A stretch of DNA of 64,000 bases from CAVQWT01 sp963810815. Its GTDB lineage: Bacteria; Pseudomonadota; Gammaproteobacteria; Burkholderiales; Casimicrobiaceae. This document shows positions 26,548 through 35,365 of the stretch, piece by piece (the first letter of the stretch is position 1; each line of letters begins with the position of its first letter). Location of the stretch: assembly GCA_963810815.1 (NCBI GenBank), contig CAWEPB010000003.1, forward strand, positions 62,001-126,000, written 5' to 3'. The translations under genes and the position numbers were made by a program. The notes beneath the pieces were generated by a model, which saw nothing but the letters and a program-made list of their open reading frames with translations, did no database searches and was not told the DNA's origin.

Positions 26548-27800
26548 GCGCCTTCCGTGCCGTCGACGGCGCGCTGCACGCCGAGGACGTCCCGCTCGCG
26601 GCCATCGCCGAGCGCTTCGGCACGCCCTGCTACGTCTATTCGCGGGCGATGATCGAAGGAGCGTACCGGGACTTCGAGAGCGCGCTCGCCGCGGCGCTGC
26701 CGGGTCCGCCGCCGCTGATCTGCTACGCGATGAAGGCGAACTCCAACCTCGCGGTGCTGGACCTGCTCGCCCGGCTGGGCAGCGGCTTCGACATCGTCTC
26801 GGGGGGCGAGCTCGCGCGGGTGCGGGCCGCCGGCGGCGACCCCGCGAAGGTCGTGTTCTCCGGCGTCGGCAAGACCGAGGCCGAGATGGAGGCGGCGCTC
26901 GAGGCCGGCATCCGGTGCTTCAACGTCGAGTCCGCGTCGGAGCTCGACCGCCTGTCGGCGGTCGCCGTCCGCACCGGGAGGACGGCGCCGGTGTCGTTCC
27001 GCGTGAATCCCGACGTCGACCCGAAGACGCACCCGTACATCTCGACCGGGCTGAAGGAAAACAAGTTCGGCATCGCCTTCGCCGACGCGCCCGCGCTCTA
27101 CCGTCGTGCCGCGGCGACACCGGGGATCGCGGTCCACGGCATCGACATCCACATCGGGTCGCAGATCACCGAGCTCGGGCCCTACCTCGAGGCGGCCCAC
27201 AAGATCCGCGACCTCGTCGACCGCCTGGCCGCGGATGGCATCGCGCTGTCGCACATCGACCTGGGTGGCGGCCTCGGCATCCGCTATCGCGACGAGACCC
27301 CGGTGCCGCTGGCCGAGTACGCGGCGCTGGTCGCCGGCGTTTTCGGCGGTCGCCGCGAGCGCCTGCTGTTCGAGCCGGGCCGGCGCATCGTCGGCGACGC
27401 CGGCGTGCTGCTGACCCGCGTGACCACGCTGAAGCCGGGCGCCGAGCGGTCGTTCGCCATCGTCGACGCGGCGATGAACGACCTCATCCGGCCGGCGCTC
27501 TACGACGCGTGGCATCCGGTCGCCGCAGTGCGGCCGCGGGCCGAGGGCGCTCGTCGCTGGCAGATCGTCGGCCCGGTCTGCGAGAGCGGGGATTTCCTCG
27601 CGCACGACCGGGATCTCGCGCTCGCCGAAGGGGACCTGCTCGCGCTCGGCGCCGTCGGCGCCTACGCCTTCGCGATGAGCTCGAACTACAACTCGCGCCC
27701 GCGCGCGGCCGAGGTGATCGTCGACGGCGGCACCGCCCATCTCGTGCGGCCGCGCGAGCACGTCGCCGAACTTTTCGCGCACGAATCGCGACTGCCCTAG
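26544..27800 (+). CDS. lysA: Diaminopimelate decarboxylase
   Basis: PLP enzyme of 418 residues for the last step of lysine synthesis. The PLP lysine is in CYAMKANSN (about residue 63), the phosphate-binding and substrate regions are FDIVSGGELARV, GIDIHIGSQI, HIDLGGGLGIRY and FEPGRRIVGDAG, and the second active-site cysteine is in VGPVCESGDFLA. The start codon overlaps the lptM stop. A short inverted repeat (27811-27826, CGCCGA-TTTT-TCGGCG) just after the stop has no T-run following it. Confidence 0.95.
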   Translation: MSAFRAVDGALHAEDVPLAAIAERFGTPCYVYSRAMIEGAYRDFESALAAALPGPPPLICYAMKANSNLAVLDLLARLGSGFDIVSGGELARVRAAGGDPAKVVFSGVGKTEAEMEAALEAGIRCFNVESASELDRLSAVAVRTGRTAPVSFRVNPDVDPKTHPYISTGLKENKFGIAFADAPALYRRAAATPGIAVHGIDIHIGSQITELGPYLEAAHKIRDLVDRLAADGIALSHIDLGGGLGIRYRDETPVPLAEYAALVAGVFGGRRERLLFEPGRRIVGDAGVLLTRVTTLKPGAERSFAIVDAAMNDLIRPALYDAWHPVAAVRPRAEGARRWQIVGPVCESGDFLAHDRDLALAEGDLLALGAVGAYAFAMSSNYNSRPRAAEVIVDGGTAHLVRPREHVAELFAHESRLP

Positions 27801-27914
27801 GCGCACCCTGCGCCGATTTTTCGGCGGCGCGAATTGCGGCACGCGCGACGCGAAAACTGCGTGTGCGATTTCGCAACAGTGGTGCGCGCAAGCGCCGGAA
27901 TCGTCGACGAAATC

Positions 27915-27942
27915 TTGCAAAATGACGAAACGAAGCTACAAT
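27915..27942 (+). promoter_or_regulatory. Sigma70-type promoter of the histone-like gene
   Basis: -35 TTGCAA (27915-27920), a 16-bp spacer and -10 TACAAT (27937-27942) in a locally AT-richer stretch. The 5' leader to the ATG at 28077 would be about 127 nt and ends in a good AGGAG ribosome-binding site (28063-28067). Confidence 0.65.
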
Positions 27943-28076
27943 GCCGTCAGCAGGTAGCAGCGGATTTGTCAAGAGTTGACACGAAATTCCGGCAACGCAA
28001 AGACGTCTCCGCAAGCCGCCTGCTCACGGCAGAAGCACGATAACAGTCAAGGCAACTCAGACAGGAGAAACCCGAA

Positions 28077-28475
28077 ATGATGGCTGACATGATGTCGATG
28101 ATGGCTCCCGCGGCTGCGGCCCCGGCGCCCAAGAAAGCCGCCCCGAAGAAGAAAAAGGCGACGAAGAAGAAGGCAACCAAGAAGGCGACGAAGAAGGCCG
28201 CCCCGAAGAAGAAGGCCGCCAAGAAGGCGACGAAGAAGAAGGCCGCCCCGAAGAAGAAGGCCGCGAAGAAGGCGACGAAGAAGAAGGCGACCAAGAAGGC
28301 GACCAAGAAGAAGGCCGCCCCGAAGAAGAAGGCCGCCAAGAAGGCGACGAAGAAGAAGGCCGCCCCGAAGAAGAAGGCGACCAAGAAGGCGACCAAGAAG
28401 AAGGCCGCCCCGAAGAAGAAGGCCGCCAAGAAGGCGACGAAGAAGAAGGCGACGAAGAAGGCGAAGAAGCTGTAA
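28077..28475 (+). CDS. Histone H1-like lysine-rich DNA-binding protein
   Basis: A 132-residue protein that after about 18 residues consists almost wholly of Lys, Ala, Thr and Pro in repeats such as KKAAPKKKAAKKATKKK. This composition matches the eukaryotic H1 C-terminal tail and bacterial AlgP/HctB-type nucleoid proteins that bind DNA non-specifically. The leader MMADMMSMMAP is Met-rich, with alternative ATGs. A strong promoter (27915-27942), AGGAG site and a terminator (28518-28549) make it a single-gene unit, probably highly expressed. Confidence 0.9.
   Translation: MMADMMSMMAPAAAAPAPKKAAPKKKKATKKKATKKATKKAAPKKKAAKKATKKKAAPKKKAAKKATKKKATKKATKKKAAPKKKAAKKATKKKAAPKKKATKKATKKKAAPKKKAAKKATKKKATKKAKKL
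28125..28470 (+). repeat. Low-complexity coding repeat in the histone-like gene
   Basis: Imperfect tandem units of roughly 15 to 45 nt built from AAGAAG, GCGACG and GCCGCCCCG blocks encode the KKxTKKAAPKKK pattern. Such arrays change length by slippage, so the copy number is likely to vary between strains and to be a difficult spot for assembly. Confidence 0.8.
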
Positions 28476-28517
28476 GCCTCCCGCGCCCTCCCGCCCGAAT
28501 CACCGGGCGGAAAAAGG

Positions 28518-28549
28518 AACAGGCGACGCATCGAGCGTCGCCTGTTTCA
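28518..28549. terminator. Rho-independent terminator after the histone-like gene
   Basis: A perfect 12-bp stem (28518-28529 with 28535-28546) and a 5-nt loop, followed by TTCATTTCC on the plus strand and preceded by A-rich GGAAAAAGG. It can act for the plus-strand histone gene and perhaps for mltD from the other side. Confidence 0.75.
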
Positions 28550-28625
28550 TTTCCGGGATGCGGACGACGGATCCCACGACGGATCCCGCCTGGACGCGGC
28601 GCCCGAACCGCGAGTCAAGTGCGTG

Positions 28626-30308
28626 TCAGCGGGCGCCGGCCGTGACGGCCGTCGCAGCGCGTGGCGGCGGCGATGTCGTCGCCGCCGACTTGGCCGGGGA
28701 TTTGGGCGAGGACTTGGGCGGGGACTTGGCGGCTGTGCCGGGCGACGTCGTGGCCGCGGATTTTCCCGCCGGCTTGGCTGCGGGCTGGGTCCTGCCGCTG
28801 CCGGACGACGACACCTTCGCTGCCGCCGTGGGCACGGCCTTCGCCTTGCCCGCCGGCGCCTTGCCGTACCTCGTCGCGCCGCGGCGGGCCTTGCTCGCCA
28901 CCGGCGCGAGGTCGCTGGTGACGCGCAGAGGCTGCCCCGGGGCCAACGCCGCCGAGGCGGAGAGGCCGTTCCATCGGCGCAGGTCGTCGACGGTCACACC
29001 GTAGCGGGCGGCCACCTGTGTCAGCGAGTCGCCGCGCTTCACCCGGTAGTAGAACGTCCGCCCCTGCGGAATCGTCGTGAACACGGCGGTGGTCAGCGAC
29101 GCGTCGGCCTCCGCCGGACGCTGCGCCGGCACCAGCACCGTGTGGCCGGCTCGCGGTTTCGAGCGCGGGCCGATGCCGTTGACCGCGCGCAGCGTCTCGA
29201 CCGACAGGCCGAACTTCACCGCGACCATCGCCAGCGTCTCGCCGGGCTTCAGTCGGTACGCCTGCCACGATACGAGCGGCTGATCGGTCAATTCCAGCTT
29301 GGCCGCGAACAGCTCGGCCTTGTCGATCGGCAGCAGGATCGATTGCTGGTCGGCGCCGGCGATCACCGGCCGGTTGTGGTGCGCGTTGAGGTACTGGAAC
29401 TCCTCCTGCGGGATCTCCGCCAGTTCCGCCGCCTTCTTGACGTCGATCCTGCGGTTGATCGTGACCACCGCGAAGTAGGGCGCGTCGGGAATGTCCTCGA
29501 GCTGCAGACCGTACTTCTCCGGGTCGGTCACGATGTTCTTCACCGCCTGCAGCTTCGGCAGGTAGTTGCGGGTCTCGTCGGGCATCGCGAGGTCGGCGTA
29601 TGCGGTCGGCTTGCCGAGCTTGCGGTTGCGCTCGACCGCGCGCGCGACGTTGCCCTCGCCCCAGTTGTACGCCGCCAGCGCCAGCTGCCAGTCGCTGAAG
29701 TCGCCGTGCAGCTTCTCCAGGTAGTTCAGCGCCCCCTCGGTGGCCGACAGCACGTCGCGCCGGGAGTCCATCCAGAAGTCCTGCTTGAGTCCGTAGTGCT
29801 TGCCGGTCGAAGGCATGAACTGCCAGATCCCCGCCGCGCGCGCGGTCGACAGCGCCACCGGGTTGTACGCGCTCTCGATCATCGGCAGCAGCGCGATCTC
29901 CGTCGGCATGCCGCGCGACTCGACCTCGGCGACGATGTGGTAGAGGTAGCGGCGGCTGCGCTCGACCATCCGCGCGACGTAGTCGGGGCGCGCCGCGTAC
30001 CACTGCTCCCATTTCTCGACGTTCCTGTCGTTCGGGTCCAGGTCCGGGATCGCGAAGCCCTTGCGGATGCGGTCCCACAGGTCGTCGGCGGGGGGCGGCA
30101 ACGGCTCGAGATCGGCGCCCGCGGCCGACGGAAACGGATCGCGCACGACCACCGGCGGCGCGGCCGGAGGCGCCGGCGGCGGCGGTTCGGGCGCCGCGGC
30201 GACGATGACCGGCGCGGGTGCCGGGTCGGCCGGAGGCGGTCCGGGCGTGGCGCAGGCGGCAAGCGCGAGCGTCAGGGCGAGGGCGACAAGTCGTGGTGGC
30301 AGGCGCAA
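28626..30308 (-). CDS. mltD: Membrane-bound lytic murein transglycosylase D with LysM domains
   Basis: A 560-residue peptidoglycan lytic transglycosylase. The N-terminus is a lipoprotein signal (LALTLALAACATPG) followed by a Pro/Ala-rich linker. The SLT domain has the catalytic Glu in MIESAYNP, then AAGIWQFMPSTGKHYGL and AAYNWGEGNV. Two LysM domains follow (YRLKPGETLAMVAVKFGLS and YRVKRGDSLTQVAARYGVT). The C-terminal 80 residues form a Lys/Ala/Pro/Ser-rich tail. The start is TTG 30308. Confidence 0.92.
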   Translation of the reverse strand: MRLPPRLVALALTLALAACATPGPPPADPAPAPVIVAAAPEPPPPAPPAAPPVVVRDPFPSAAGADLEPLPPPADDLWDRIRKGFAIPDLDPNDRNVEKWEQWYAARPDYVARMVERSRRYLYHIVAEVESRGMPTEIALLPMIESAYNPVALSTARAAGIWQFMPSTGKHYGLKQDFWMDSRRDVLSATEGALNYLEKLHGDFSDWQLALAAYNWGEGNVARAVERNRKLGKPTAYADLAMPDETRNYLPKLQAVKNIVTDPEKYGLQLEDIPDAPYFAVVTINRRIDVKKAAELAEIPQEEFQYLNAHHNRPVIAGADQQSILLPIDKAELFAAKLELTDQPLVSWQAYRLKPGETLAMVAVKFGLSVETLRAVNGIGPRSKPRAGHTVLVPAQRPAEADASLTTAVFTTIPQGRTFYYRVKRGDSLTQVAARYGVTVDDLRRWNGLSASAALAPGQPLRVTSDLAPVASKARRGATRYGKAPAGKAKAVPTAAAKVSSSGSGRTQPAAKPAGKSAATTSPGTAAKSPPKSSPKSPAKSAATTSPPPRAATAVTAGAR

Positions 30309-30441
30309 TTAGGAGGCCGGTCCGGCGATGGAGCGTGCCGTGAGGGTGCGGCGATGGTAGGCGACGCGCAACGCCAGCGTCAACCTCGAGCCGCGCGCGA
30401 GAACTCGATGGGACCGCGCCGGCAGCAGCGCGGTTCCCGGC

Positions 30442-31218
30442 TCAGAACGTATTCTTCCACTCGCGCAGCACGGCGAATGCATCGACGGGGTCGGCCACGG
30501 TGCGGCCCGCATGGCGCTGCGCCGTGGCGAACACCGCCGGCTCGCCTGCGCGCAGGAAGGGATTCGTCGCACGCTCGTCGGCGATCGTCGACGGCACCGT
30601 CGGCGCGTCGCGCCCGCGGCGGGCCTCGTCGCGCGCGACCCTCGCGACCAGCGCCTCGTTGTCGGGTTCGACGGCGAGGGCGAAGCGCAGGTTGGCGAGC
30701 GTGTACTCGTGCGCGCAGTAGACCCGGGTTTCCCCGGGCAACGAGGCGAGCTTCGCGAGCGAGGCCGCCATCTGCGCAGGCGTGCCCTCGAACAGCCGGC
30801 CGCAGCCGCCGGCGAACAGCGTGTCGCCGACGAATGCCACCGGGGCGCGGTCGATCTCGCCGACGTAGGCGATGTGGCCGGACGTGTGGCCAGGCACGTC
30901 CAGCACCCTCAGGCGCAGCGGCGGATGCTCGATCTCGACGGCATCGCCTTCGGCCAGTGCGCGCGTGCGGCCCGGAATGGCCTCCCGGGCCGGCCCGAAC
31001 ACCGGAATGCTGCGTCCTGCGCACAACGCCGCCACGCCACCCGTGTGATCGCCGTGATGGTGGGTGACCAGGATCGCCTCGAGCGTCACGCCCTCGCGGG
31101 CGAGCCAGCGCTCGACCGGCTCCTCGTCGCCGGGATCGACCACCACCGCATGGCGGCCCTCGCGAATCGCCCAGATGTAGTTGTCGCTGAAGGCCCGGAT
31201 GGGGATAATCGCCGCCAT
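30442..31218 (-). CDS. gloB: Hydroxyacylglutathione hydrolase (glyoxalase II)
   Basis: A 258-residue MBL-fold enzyme hydrolysing S-D-lactoylglutathione in methylglyoxal detoxification. The binuclear metal site THHHGDHTGG, GHTSGHIAY and GDTLFAGGCGRLFEGT are present, as is the glutathione-binding CAHEYTLANLRFA and the C-terminal HxxR-type region. The ATG is at 31218-31216, overlapping the ATG (31217-31219) of the divergent methyltransferase in the tetranucleotide CATG. Confidence 0.95.
   Translation of the reverse strand: MAAIIPIRAFSDNYIWAIREGRHAVVVDPGDEEPVERWLAREGVTLEAILVTHHHGDHTGGVAALCAGRSIPVFGPAREAIPGRTRALAEGDAVEIEHPPLRLRVLDVPGHTSGHIAYVGEIDRAPVAFVGDTLFAGGCGRLFEGTPAQMAASLAKLASLPGETRVYCAHEYTLANLRFALAVEPDNEALVARVARDEARRGRDAPTVPSTIADERATNPFLRAGEPAVFATAQRHAGRTVADPVDAFAVLREWKNTF
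31181..31209 (+). promoter_or_regulatory. Promoter of the methyltransferase gene, predicting a leaderless mRNA
   Basis: -35-like TTGTCG (31181-31186), 17-bp spacer and -10 GATAAT (31204-31209). Transcription starting 7-8 nt after the -10 would begin at the A of the ATG at 31217. The promoter lies within the gloB coding region. Confidence 0.5.
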
Positions 31219-31962
31219 GGACGCATCTTCGCGACCCGAGGAAGCGGTGTCAACGACGCTCGCGGACTGGTTCGCGACGCCGACCGGCCGTACCTGCTCG
31301 CGCGCGAACAGGCGTGGTTCGACCGCACCGTCGCCGACATCTTCGGTTTTCGCGCCGTGCAGATCGGCCTGCCGGGGTGCCCGTTCCTCGGGCAGAGCCG
31401 GATCGCGGCACGGTGGACCCTCGATTACAACGCCCCGGCCGACATCCATGCCGATCCGCACTGGCTGCCGATCGCCGACAACGCGCTCGACCTCGTCGTC
31501 ATGCCGCACGCACTGGAATTCACCAGCGACCCGCACCGCCTGCTGCGCGAGGTGCACCGCGCGGTGCGGCCCGAAGGCCAGGTCGTGCTGGCCGGATTCA
31601 ATCCGTTCTCGCTGTACGGCGCGAAGCGCTACTTCGGGCGCGGCGAGACCCCGCCCTGGGACGGCAATTTCATCGCGCTCTATCGCGTCAAGGACTGGCT
31701 CGCGCTGCTGGGCTTCGAGGTCACCGGGGGCGGGCTCGACGCGTACGCGCCGCCCTTCGCGCAGGACAAGTGGCTGCGTCGCTCGGCGTTCATGGAAAGG
31801 GCGGGCGACCGCTGGTGGCCGATCGCCGGAGGGGTGTACTTCCTGCGGGCGACGAAGAAGGTGGTCGGCATGCGCGTGATCACCCCGGCGTGGCAGCAGC
31901 GGCGCGGCGCTCTGGCCACGGCCCCGCGGCAGGCGCGCGAATGCATCGAGCGCGTCGAGTGA
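31217..31962 (+). CDS. SAM-dependent class I methyltransferase, apparent frameshift
   Basis: A UbiE/Methyltransf_11-like protein of about 248 residues, often found between gloB and rnhA. The first 25 codons from ATG 31217 (through LADWFATPTGR) are in one frame; the rest (YLLAREQAWFDRTVADIFGF onward) is in another. One missing base near 31290 would join them seamlessly. The methyltransferase core keeps LVVMPHALEFTSDPHRLLREVHRAVRPEGQVVLAGFNPFSLYG. In the downstream frame alone there is no ATG or GTG start near the N-terminus, supporting the frameshift reading. Substrate unknown. Confidence 0.78.
31225..31253 (-). promoter_or_regulatory. Putative gloB promoter inside the divergent gene
   Basis: Minus-strand consensus -35 TTGACA (31253-31248), 17-bp spacer, and a weak -10 GAAGAT (31230-31225), 6 nt before the gloB ATG. 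It would also give a leaderless or nearly leaderless mRNA. Confidence 0.4.
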
Positions 31963-31996
31963 CCCGCTCCCCCCGTTTGGCGGGTGCGCTGCGGCC

Positions 31997-32455
31997 ATGA
32001 GCGACATCGTCTCGATCTACACCGACGGCGCGTGCAAGGGCAATCCCGGACCGGGCGGCTGGGGCGCGCTGCTGGTCGCGGGCGGCCGCGAGCGCGAGCT
32101 CTCCGGCGGCGAGCCGCACACCACCAACAACCGGATGGAACTGCTGGCGGTGATCCGCGCGCTGGAGGCGCTGACGCGGCGTTGCGAGATCGACCTCTAC
32201 ACCGATTCGCAGTACGTGAAGAACGGCATCGAGACGTGGATCCACGGCTGGAAGCGCAACGGGTGGAAGACCGCCGACCGGAAGCCGGTCAAGAACGAGG
32301 ACCTCTGGCGCGAGCTGGACACCCTGGCGAAACAGCACGCGATCCGCTGGCACTGGGTGCGCGGGCACAACGACCATCCGGGCAACGAGCGCGCCGACGC
32401 GTTGGCCAACCGCGGCGTCGATGCGATTCGCTCCGCCGCCCCGCCGCCCGGCTGA
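31997..32455 (+). CDS. rnhA: Ribonuclease HI
   Basis: A 152-residue enzyme that removes RNA from RNA-DNA hybrids. Catalytic acids are visible in YTDGACKGNPGPGGW (Asp near residue 10), TNNRMELLAVIRAL (Glu near 48), LYTDSQYVKNGI (Asp near 70) and GHNDHPGNERADALA (Asp near 134). Length is typical. In many proteobacteria dnaQ is next; here an unrecognised gene follows instead. Confidence 0.96.
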   Translation: MSDIVSIYTDGACKGNPGPGGWGALLVAGGRERELSGGEPHTTNNRMELLAVIRALEALTRRCEIDLYTDSQYVKNGIETWIHGWKRNGWKTADRKPVKNEDLWRELDTLAKQHAIRWHWVRGHNDHPGNERADALANRGVDAIRSAAPPPG

Positions 32456-32605
32456 CGCGGCGATGGCGCCGCGCGGCCTGCGCCCGTCGTCCGCAACCCC
32501 CCGTGCCGCACGCGCGACCGGCGCCGCCGTTCCCGCGCGGCGCGCCGCGGCCCTGAGCGACGCCGCCGTTTCCGCCCTGAGCGCCGCGCCCTGACCGACG
32601 CCGAC

Positions 32606-34270
32606 GTGGCCGCCCTGCGCGCCGCGGCCGGCCGCTTCGGCGCCGACGCCGCCGCGGAGAAGTCGGACCGGCTCGCCCGCTGCGCCGCGTGTGCACTCAC
32701 CGATGCCTCGGTGCTGCTCGAGTACCACGACGCGCTGCTGTTCCTGCTGGCCTATCCCGAAACGCCGGCGCTGGCCGGCGCGGCGCGGCGCGAGCTCGCG
32801 CGGGTCGCGGCGGCCGCGGCGGCCCTGGCCGGCGGCACGACCAGGGCGCGGCGCATCCTCGCCGGCAGCGGCCTGCCCGGCAGCACGACCACCGCGACCT
32901 TCAGCCTCGACATCGCGCGGTGGCTGATCGCGCGGCACCCCGGGCGCGCGGTGCTCGACGGATTCGCCGACGGCGCGGCGGCGGTTGCCGAAACCCTGGT
33001 CGTCGCGCTGCCCGCGCTCGAAGCCGAGACCGTCGCCGCCGGCGCCGACGACGCGATGGCCCTGGTCGCGTCGCTGGCCGGCGAACGTGCGCGGCCGCTG
33101 GACTGGCTGGTGGCGACCATCGACGGAGTCCAGGCCGCCGACGCCGTGCGCGCGCACCTCTTCGACGCGCTGCGAACCTACGTCGCGCTGACCGCCGACG
33201 CGGGGGCGCTGTCGCGCAGCTTCGCCCGCGGCCTGATGCAGCCGACGTTCTTCCACACCGACCTCGAGCGCGGCGCCGACGTGCGGGCACTGATCGCGAC
33301 GCCGCTGCCCGACCCGCGCAAGACCTCGTCCCGCGAGCGCCGCGATCTCGTCGACGTCGCCCGTGCGACGCTGGCGCTGCTCGCCCGCGAAACCGATCCG
33401 GTGACCTGGCCCGCCGTCGACGGCGTCCGCTGGTTCGACCTCGGACGCGGAATGGCGATCGCGCTCTACCCGATGCACCCGGCGCGCCGGTTCGCGCTCG
33501 ACTCGCACGTCGGCTTCCTGCTGTTCAAGAACGGGCTGCCGGCGGCCTACGGCGGCGGCTGGCCGTTCCTCGGCGGCTGCCGCATCGGCGTCAACGTGTT
33601 CCCCGCGTACCGCGGCGGCGAATCGGCGCTGCTGTTCGCCCAGGTCCTGCGGACCTACGCGCAGCGCTACCGCGTCGCGCGCTTCATCGTCGAGCCCTAC
33701 CAGTTCGGCGCCGGCAACCGGGAGGGCCTGCAGTCGGGTGCGCTGTGGTTCTACTGGCGACTGGGATTCCGTCCCGTCGACGCCAGGGCCGCGGCGCTGG
33801 GCACGGCCGAGTTCGCGCGGATGGCCGCGGACCGCGGCTACCGGCCGCCGCTGCCGACGATGCGGAAGCTGACCCGCGACGACCTCGCGCTGGTCGTCGA
33901 TCCCGAACGGGGGGCCGCGATCGAACCCGAGCCCGCGCGCCTCGCCCACGCGGTCTCCGCCTGGATCGCGCGCGTGCACCGCGGCGACCGGGCGCGAGCG
34001 CAGGCTGCCGCGCTCGCCGCGGTGACCGCGGCGCTGGGCATCGCCACCCGCAAGGGCTGGCGCCCGGACGAGGAGGCCGCGCTGCGGACGCTGGCGCCGC
34101 TGTTCGCCGCGCTGCCGGACCTCGGACGCTGGTCGGTGCGCGACAAGGCCGATGCCGTGGCGCTGATCCGCGCCAAGGGCGCGCCCGACGACGCCGCGTG
34201 GTTCGTGCGGCTGGGGCGTCACCGGCGACTGGCCACCGCACTGTCCGCGCTCGCAGCGACGGTCGACTGA
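32606..34270 (+). CDS. Uncharacterised 554-residue protein with a GNAT-like C-terminal segment
   Basis: I do not recognise this family by name. The N-terminal half (to about residue 300) is helical and Ala-rich, without signal peptide or membrane helices, and contains FDLGRGMAIALYP. The segment from about 305 to 400 is the best conserved-looking part: HVGFLLFKNGLPAAYGGGWPFLGG, RIGVNVFPAYRGGESALLFAQVLRTYAQRY, FIVEPYQFGAGNREGLQSGALWFYWRLGFRPVD. The last block resembles the end of GNAT acetyltransferases, which is only a suggestion. The start is GTG 32606. It occupies the place where dnaQ is often found. Confidence 0.7.
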   Translation: MAALRAAAGRFGADAAAEKSDRLARCAACALTDASVLLEYHDALLFLLAYPETPALAGAARRELARVAAAAAALAGGTTRARRILAGSGLPGSTTTATFSLDIARWLIARHPGRAVLDGFADGAAAVAETLVVALPALEAETVAAGADDAMALVASLAGERARPLDWLVATIDGVQAADAVRAHLFDALRTYVALTADAGALSRSFARGLMQPTFFHTDLERGADVRALIATPLPDPRKTSSRERRDLVDVARATLALLARETDPVTWPAVDGVRWFDLGRGMAIALYPMHPARRFALDSHVGFLLFKNGLPAAYGGGWPFLGGCRIGVNVFPAYRGGESALLFAQVLRTYAQRYRVARFIVEPYQFGAGNREGLQSGALWFYWRLGFRPVDARAAALGTAEFARMAADRGYRPPLPTMRKLTRDDLALVVDPERGAAIEPEPARLAHAVSAWIARVHRGDRARAQAAALAAVTAALGIATRKGWRPDEEAALRTLAPLFAALPDLGRWSVRDKADAVALIRAKGAPDDAAWFVRLGRHRRLATALSALAATVD

Positions 34271-34306
34271 ACGGTCGCCCGAGCGGTGCGCCGGAACGCC
34301 GACGGG

Positions 34307-34687
34307 TCAGCCGGCGTCGGCGGTCGGATCGGCCTCGGGATTCGCGGGCGGATTCGAGGCGGCGCGCTCGAGGCGCCGCGCGAACACCGTCATTTCCCTC
34401 TCCGCCTGCTTGTCGCCGTGCGCACGGGCGACCTCGATGCCCTGCCGCCAGGCCGCGAGCGCATCGGCATCGCGGCCGGCGCCGGCGAGTGCCTTGCCGT
34501 AGAGCTTCCACGCCGCGGTGTACTTCGCGTCGAGCGCCACGGCCTGCGCGAGATGGGCAGCGGCGCGCGCGGCGTCGCCGGCCTTCAGGTACTCGTTGCC
34601 CAGCGAGAAGCGCAACAGCGCACCGTCGCGGCCCGCGGCCAGCATCCGCTCGAAATTCGCGAGCGCCGGATTCGCCGTCCCGGACAT
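34307..34687 (-). CDS. Small tetratricopeptide-repeat protein
   Basis: A 126-residue soluble protein with two to three TPR-like helical pairs (LRFSLGNEYLKAGDAARAAAHLAQAVALDAKY and AAWKLYGKALAGAGRDADALAAWRQGIEVA) and an acidic, Pro-rich tail. Proteins of this type act as protein-interaction scaffolds; the partner is unknown. It is the last gene of the minus-strand group, 4 nt after the DUF6265-like gene. Confidence 0.82.
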   Translation of the reverse strand: MSGTANPALANFERMLAAGRDGALLRFSLGNEYLKAGDAARAAAHLAQAVALDAKYTAAWKLYGKALAGAGRDADALAAWRQGIEVARAHGDKQAEREMTVFARRLERAASNPPANPEADPTADAG

Positions 34688-34691
34688 CGGC

Positions 34692-35355
34692 TCAGCGGCG
34701 GATGAACTCGCCGGACTCGCAGTCGACGCGGCGCATCGGATAGATGACCTTGCGCTCCGCGCCGCCGACGCGACCCTCGGCGTGCGCATAGAGCCAGCCC
34801 TCGGTGCCACGCCGGTAGACGATCCGCTGCGGAAAATCCTGCTGCGGATTGACGAAGGTGAAGATCGAGTCGTCGTCGTCCTTCGTTTCGCCGGCGTAGC
34901 GGAACGCCGTCTCCTTTTGCCCCGGTGGCGAGGCGATGTAGTCGATGCCGTCGGCACGGACCTCCAGGCGCAGGAATTCCCAGTCCTGGGTCACCGCGCC
35001 GTTGACGGTGTGGCTGGTGCCCAGCATCAGGTTGCCGCGCAGCGGCATCCAGTGCTCGCGGAACTCGCGCTGATTGACGCTGCCGCGCCAGCAGCCCGCG
35101 AGCCACGCCAGCGGGGCGAGCGGCCCTTCGGCCACCGGGACCGGGGCGGACGCTGCACCGACCGCCGACGGACGACGCGGGCGGCGGCGTGGCGACGGGC
35201 GCGGCACTGGCCTGGCCCGCGGGGGTCGCTGGCGGCGAAGCCGGCGCTGCAGGCGCGGACGAAACCTGGGCGAGGACGAACGGAGCGACGGCGAGCAGTG
35301 CCGCCGCCGTGGCGATGCGCGTGGCGCGCGTCGCGGTGCGGGAAGTGGAGGTCAT
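34692..35355 (-). CDS. Secreted DUF6265-like protein, apparent frameshift
   Basis: The main body (WLAGCWRGSVNQREFREHWMPLRGNLMLGTSH through VNPQQDFPQRIVYRRG) looks like the DUF6265 lipocalin-like family. A good signal peptide (MTSTSRTATRATRIATAAALLAVAPFVLAQ) starts at ATG 35355 but lies in a different frame. The switch point is about 35170, inside an Ala/Pro linker, so a one-base indel is likely. In the body's own frame the first start would be near 35207, with no export signal. Function unknown; it belongs to the fatty-acid operon by spacing. Confidence 0.68.
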
Positions 35356-35365
35356 GGTGGCGGTC

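Noticed and set aside
27811..27826. Hairpin CGCCGA-TTTT-TCGGCG as lysA terminator
   Set aside because: The stem is only 6 bp and no T-run follows, so it is not a convincing terminator.
28125..28470. Satellite or mobile repeat
   Set aside because: It is the coding repeat of the histone-like protein, with no target duplications or inverted ends.
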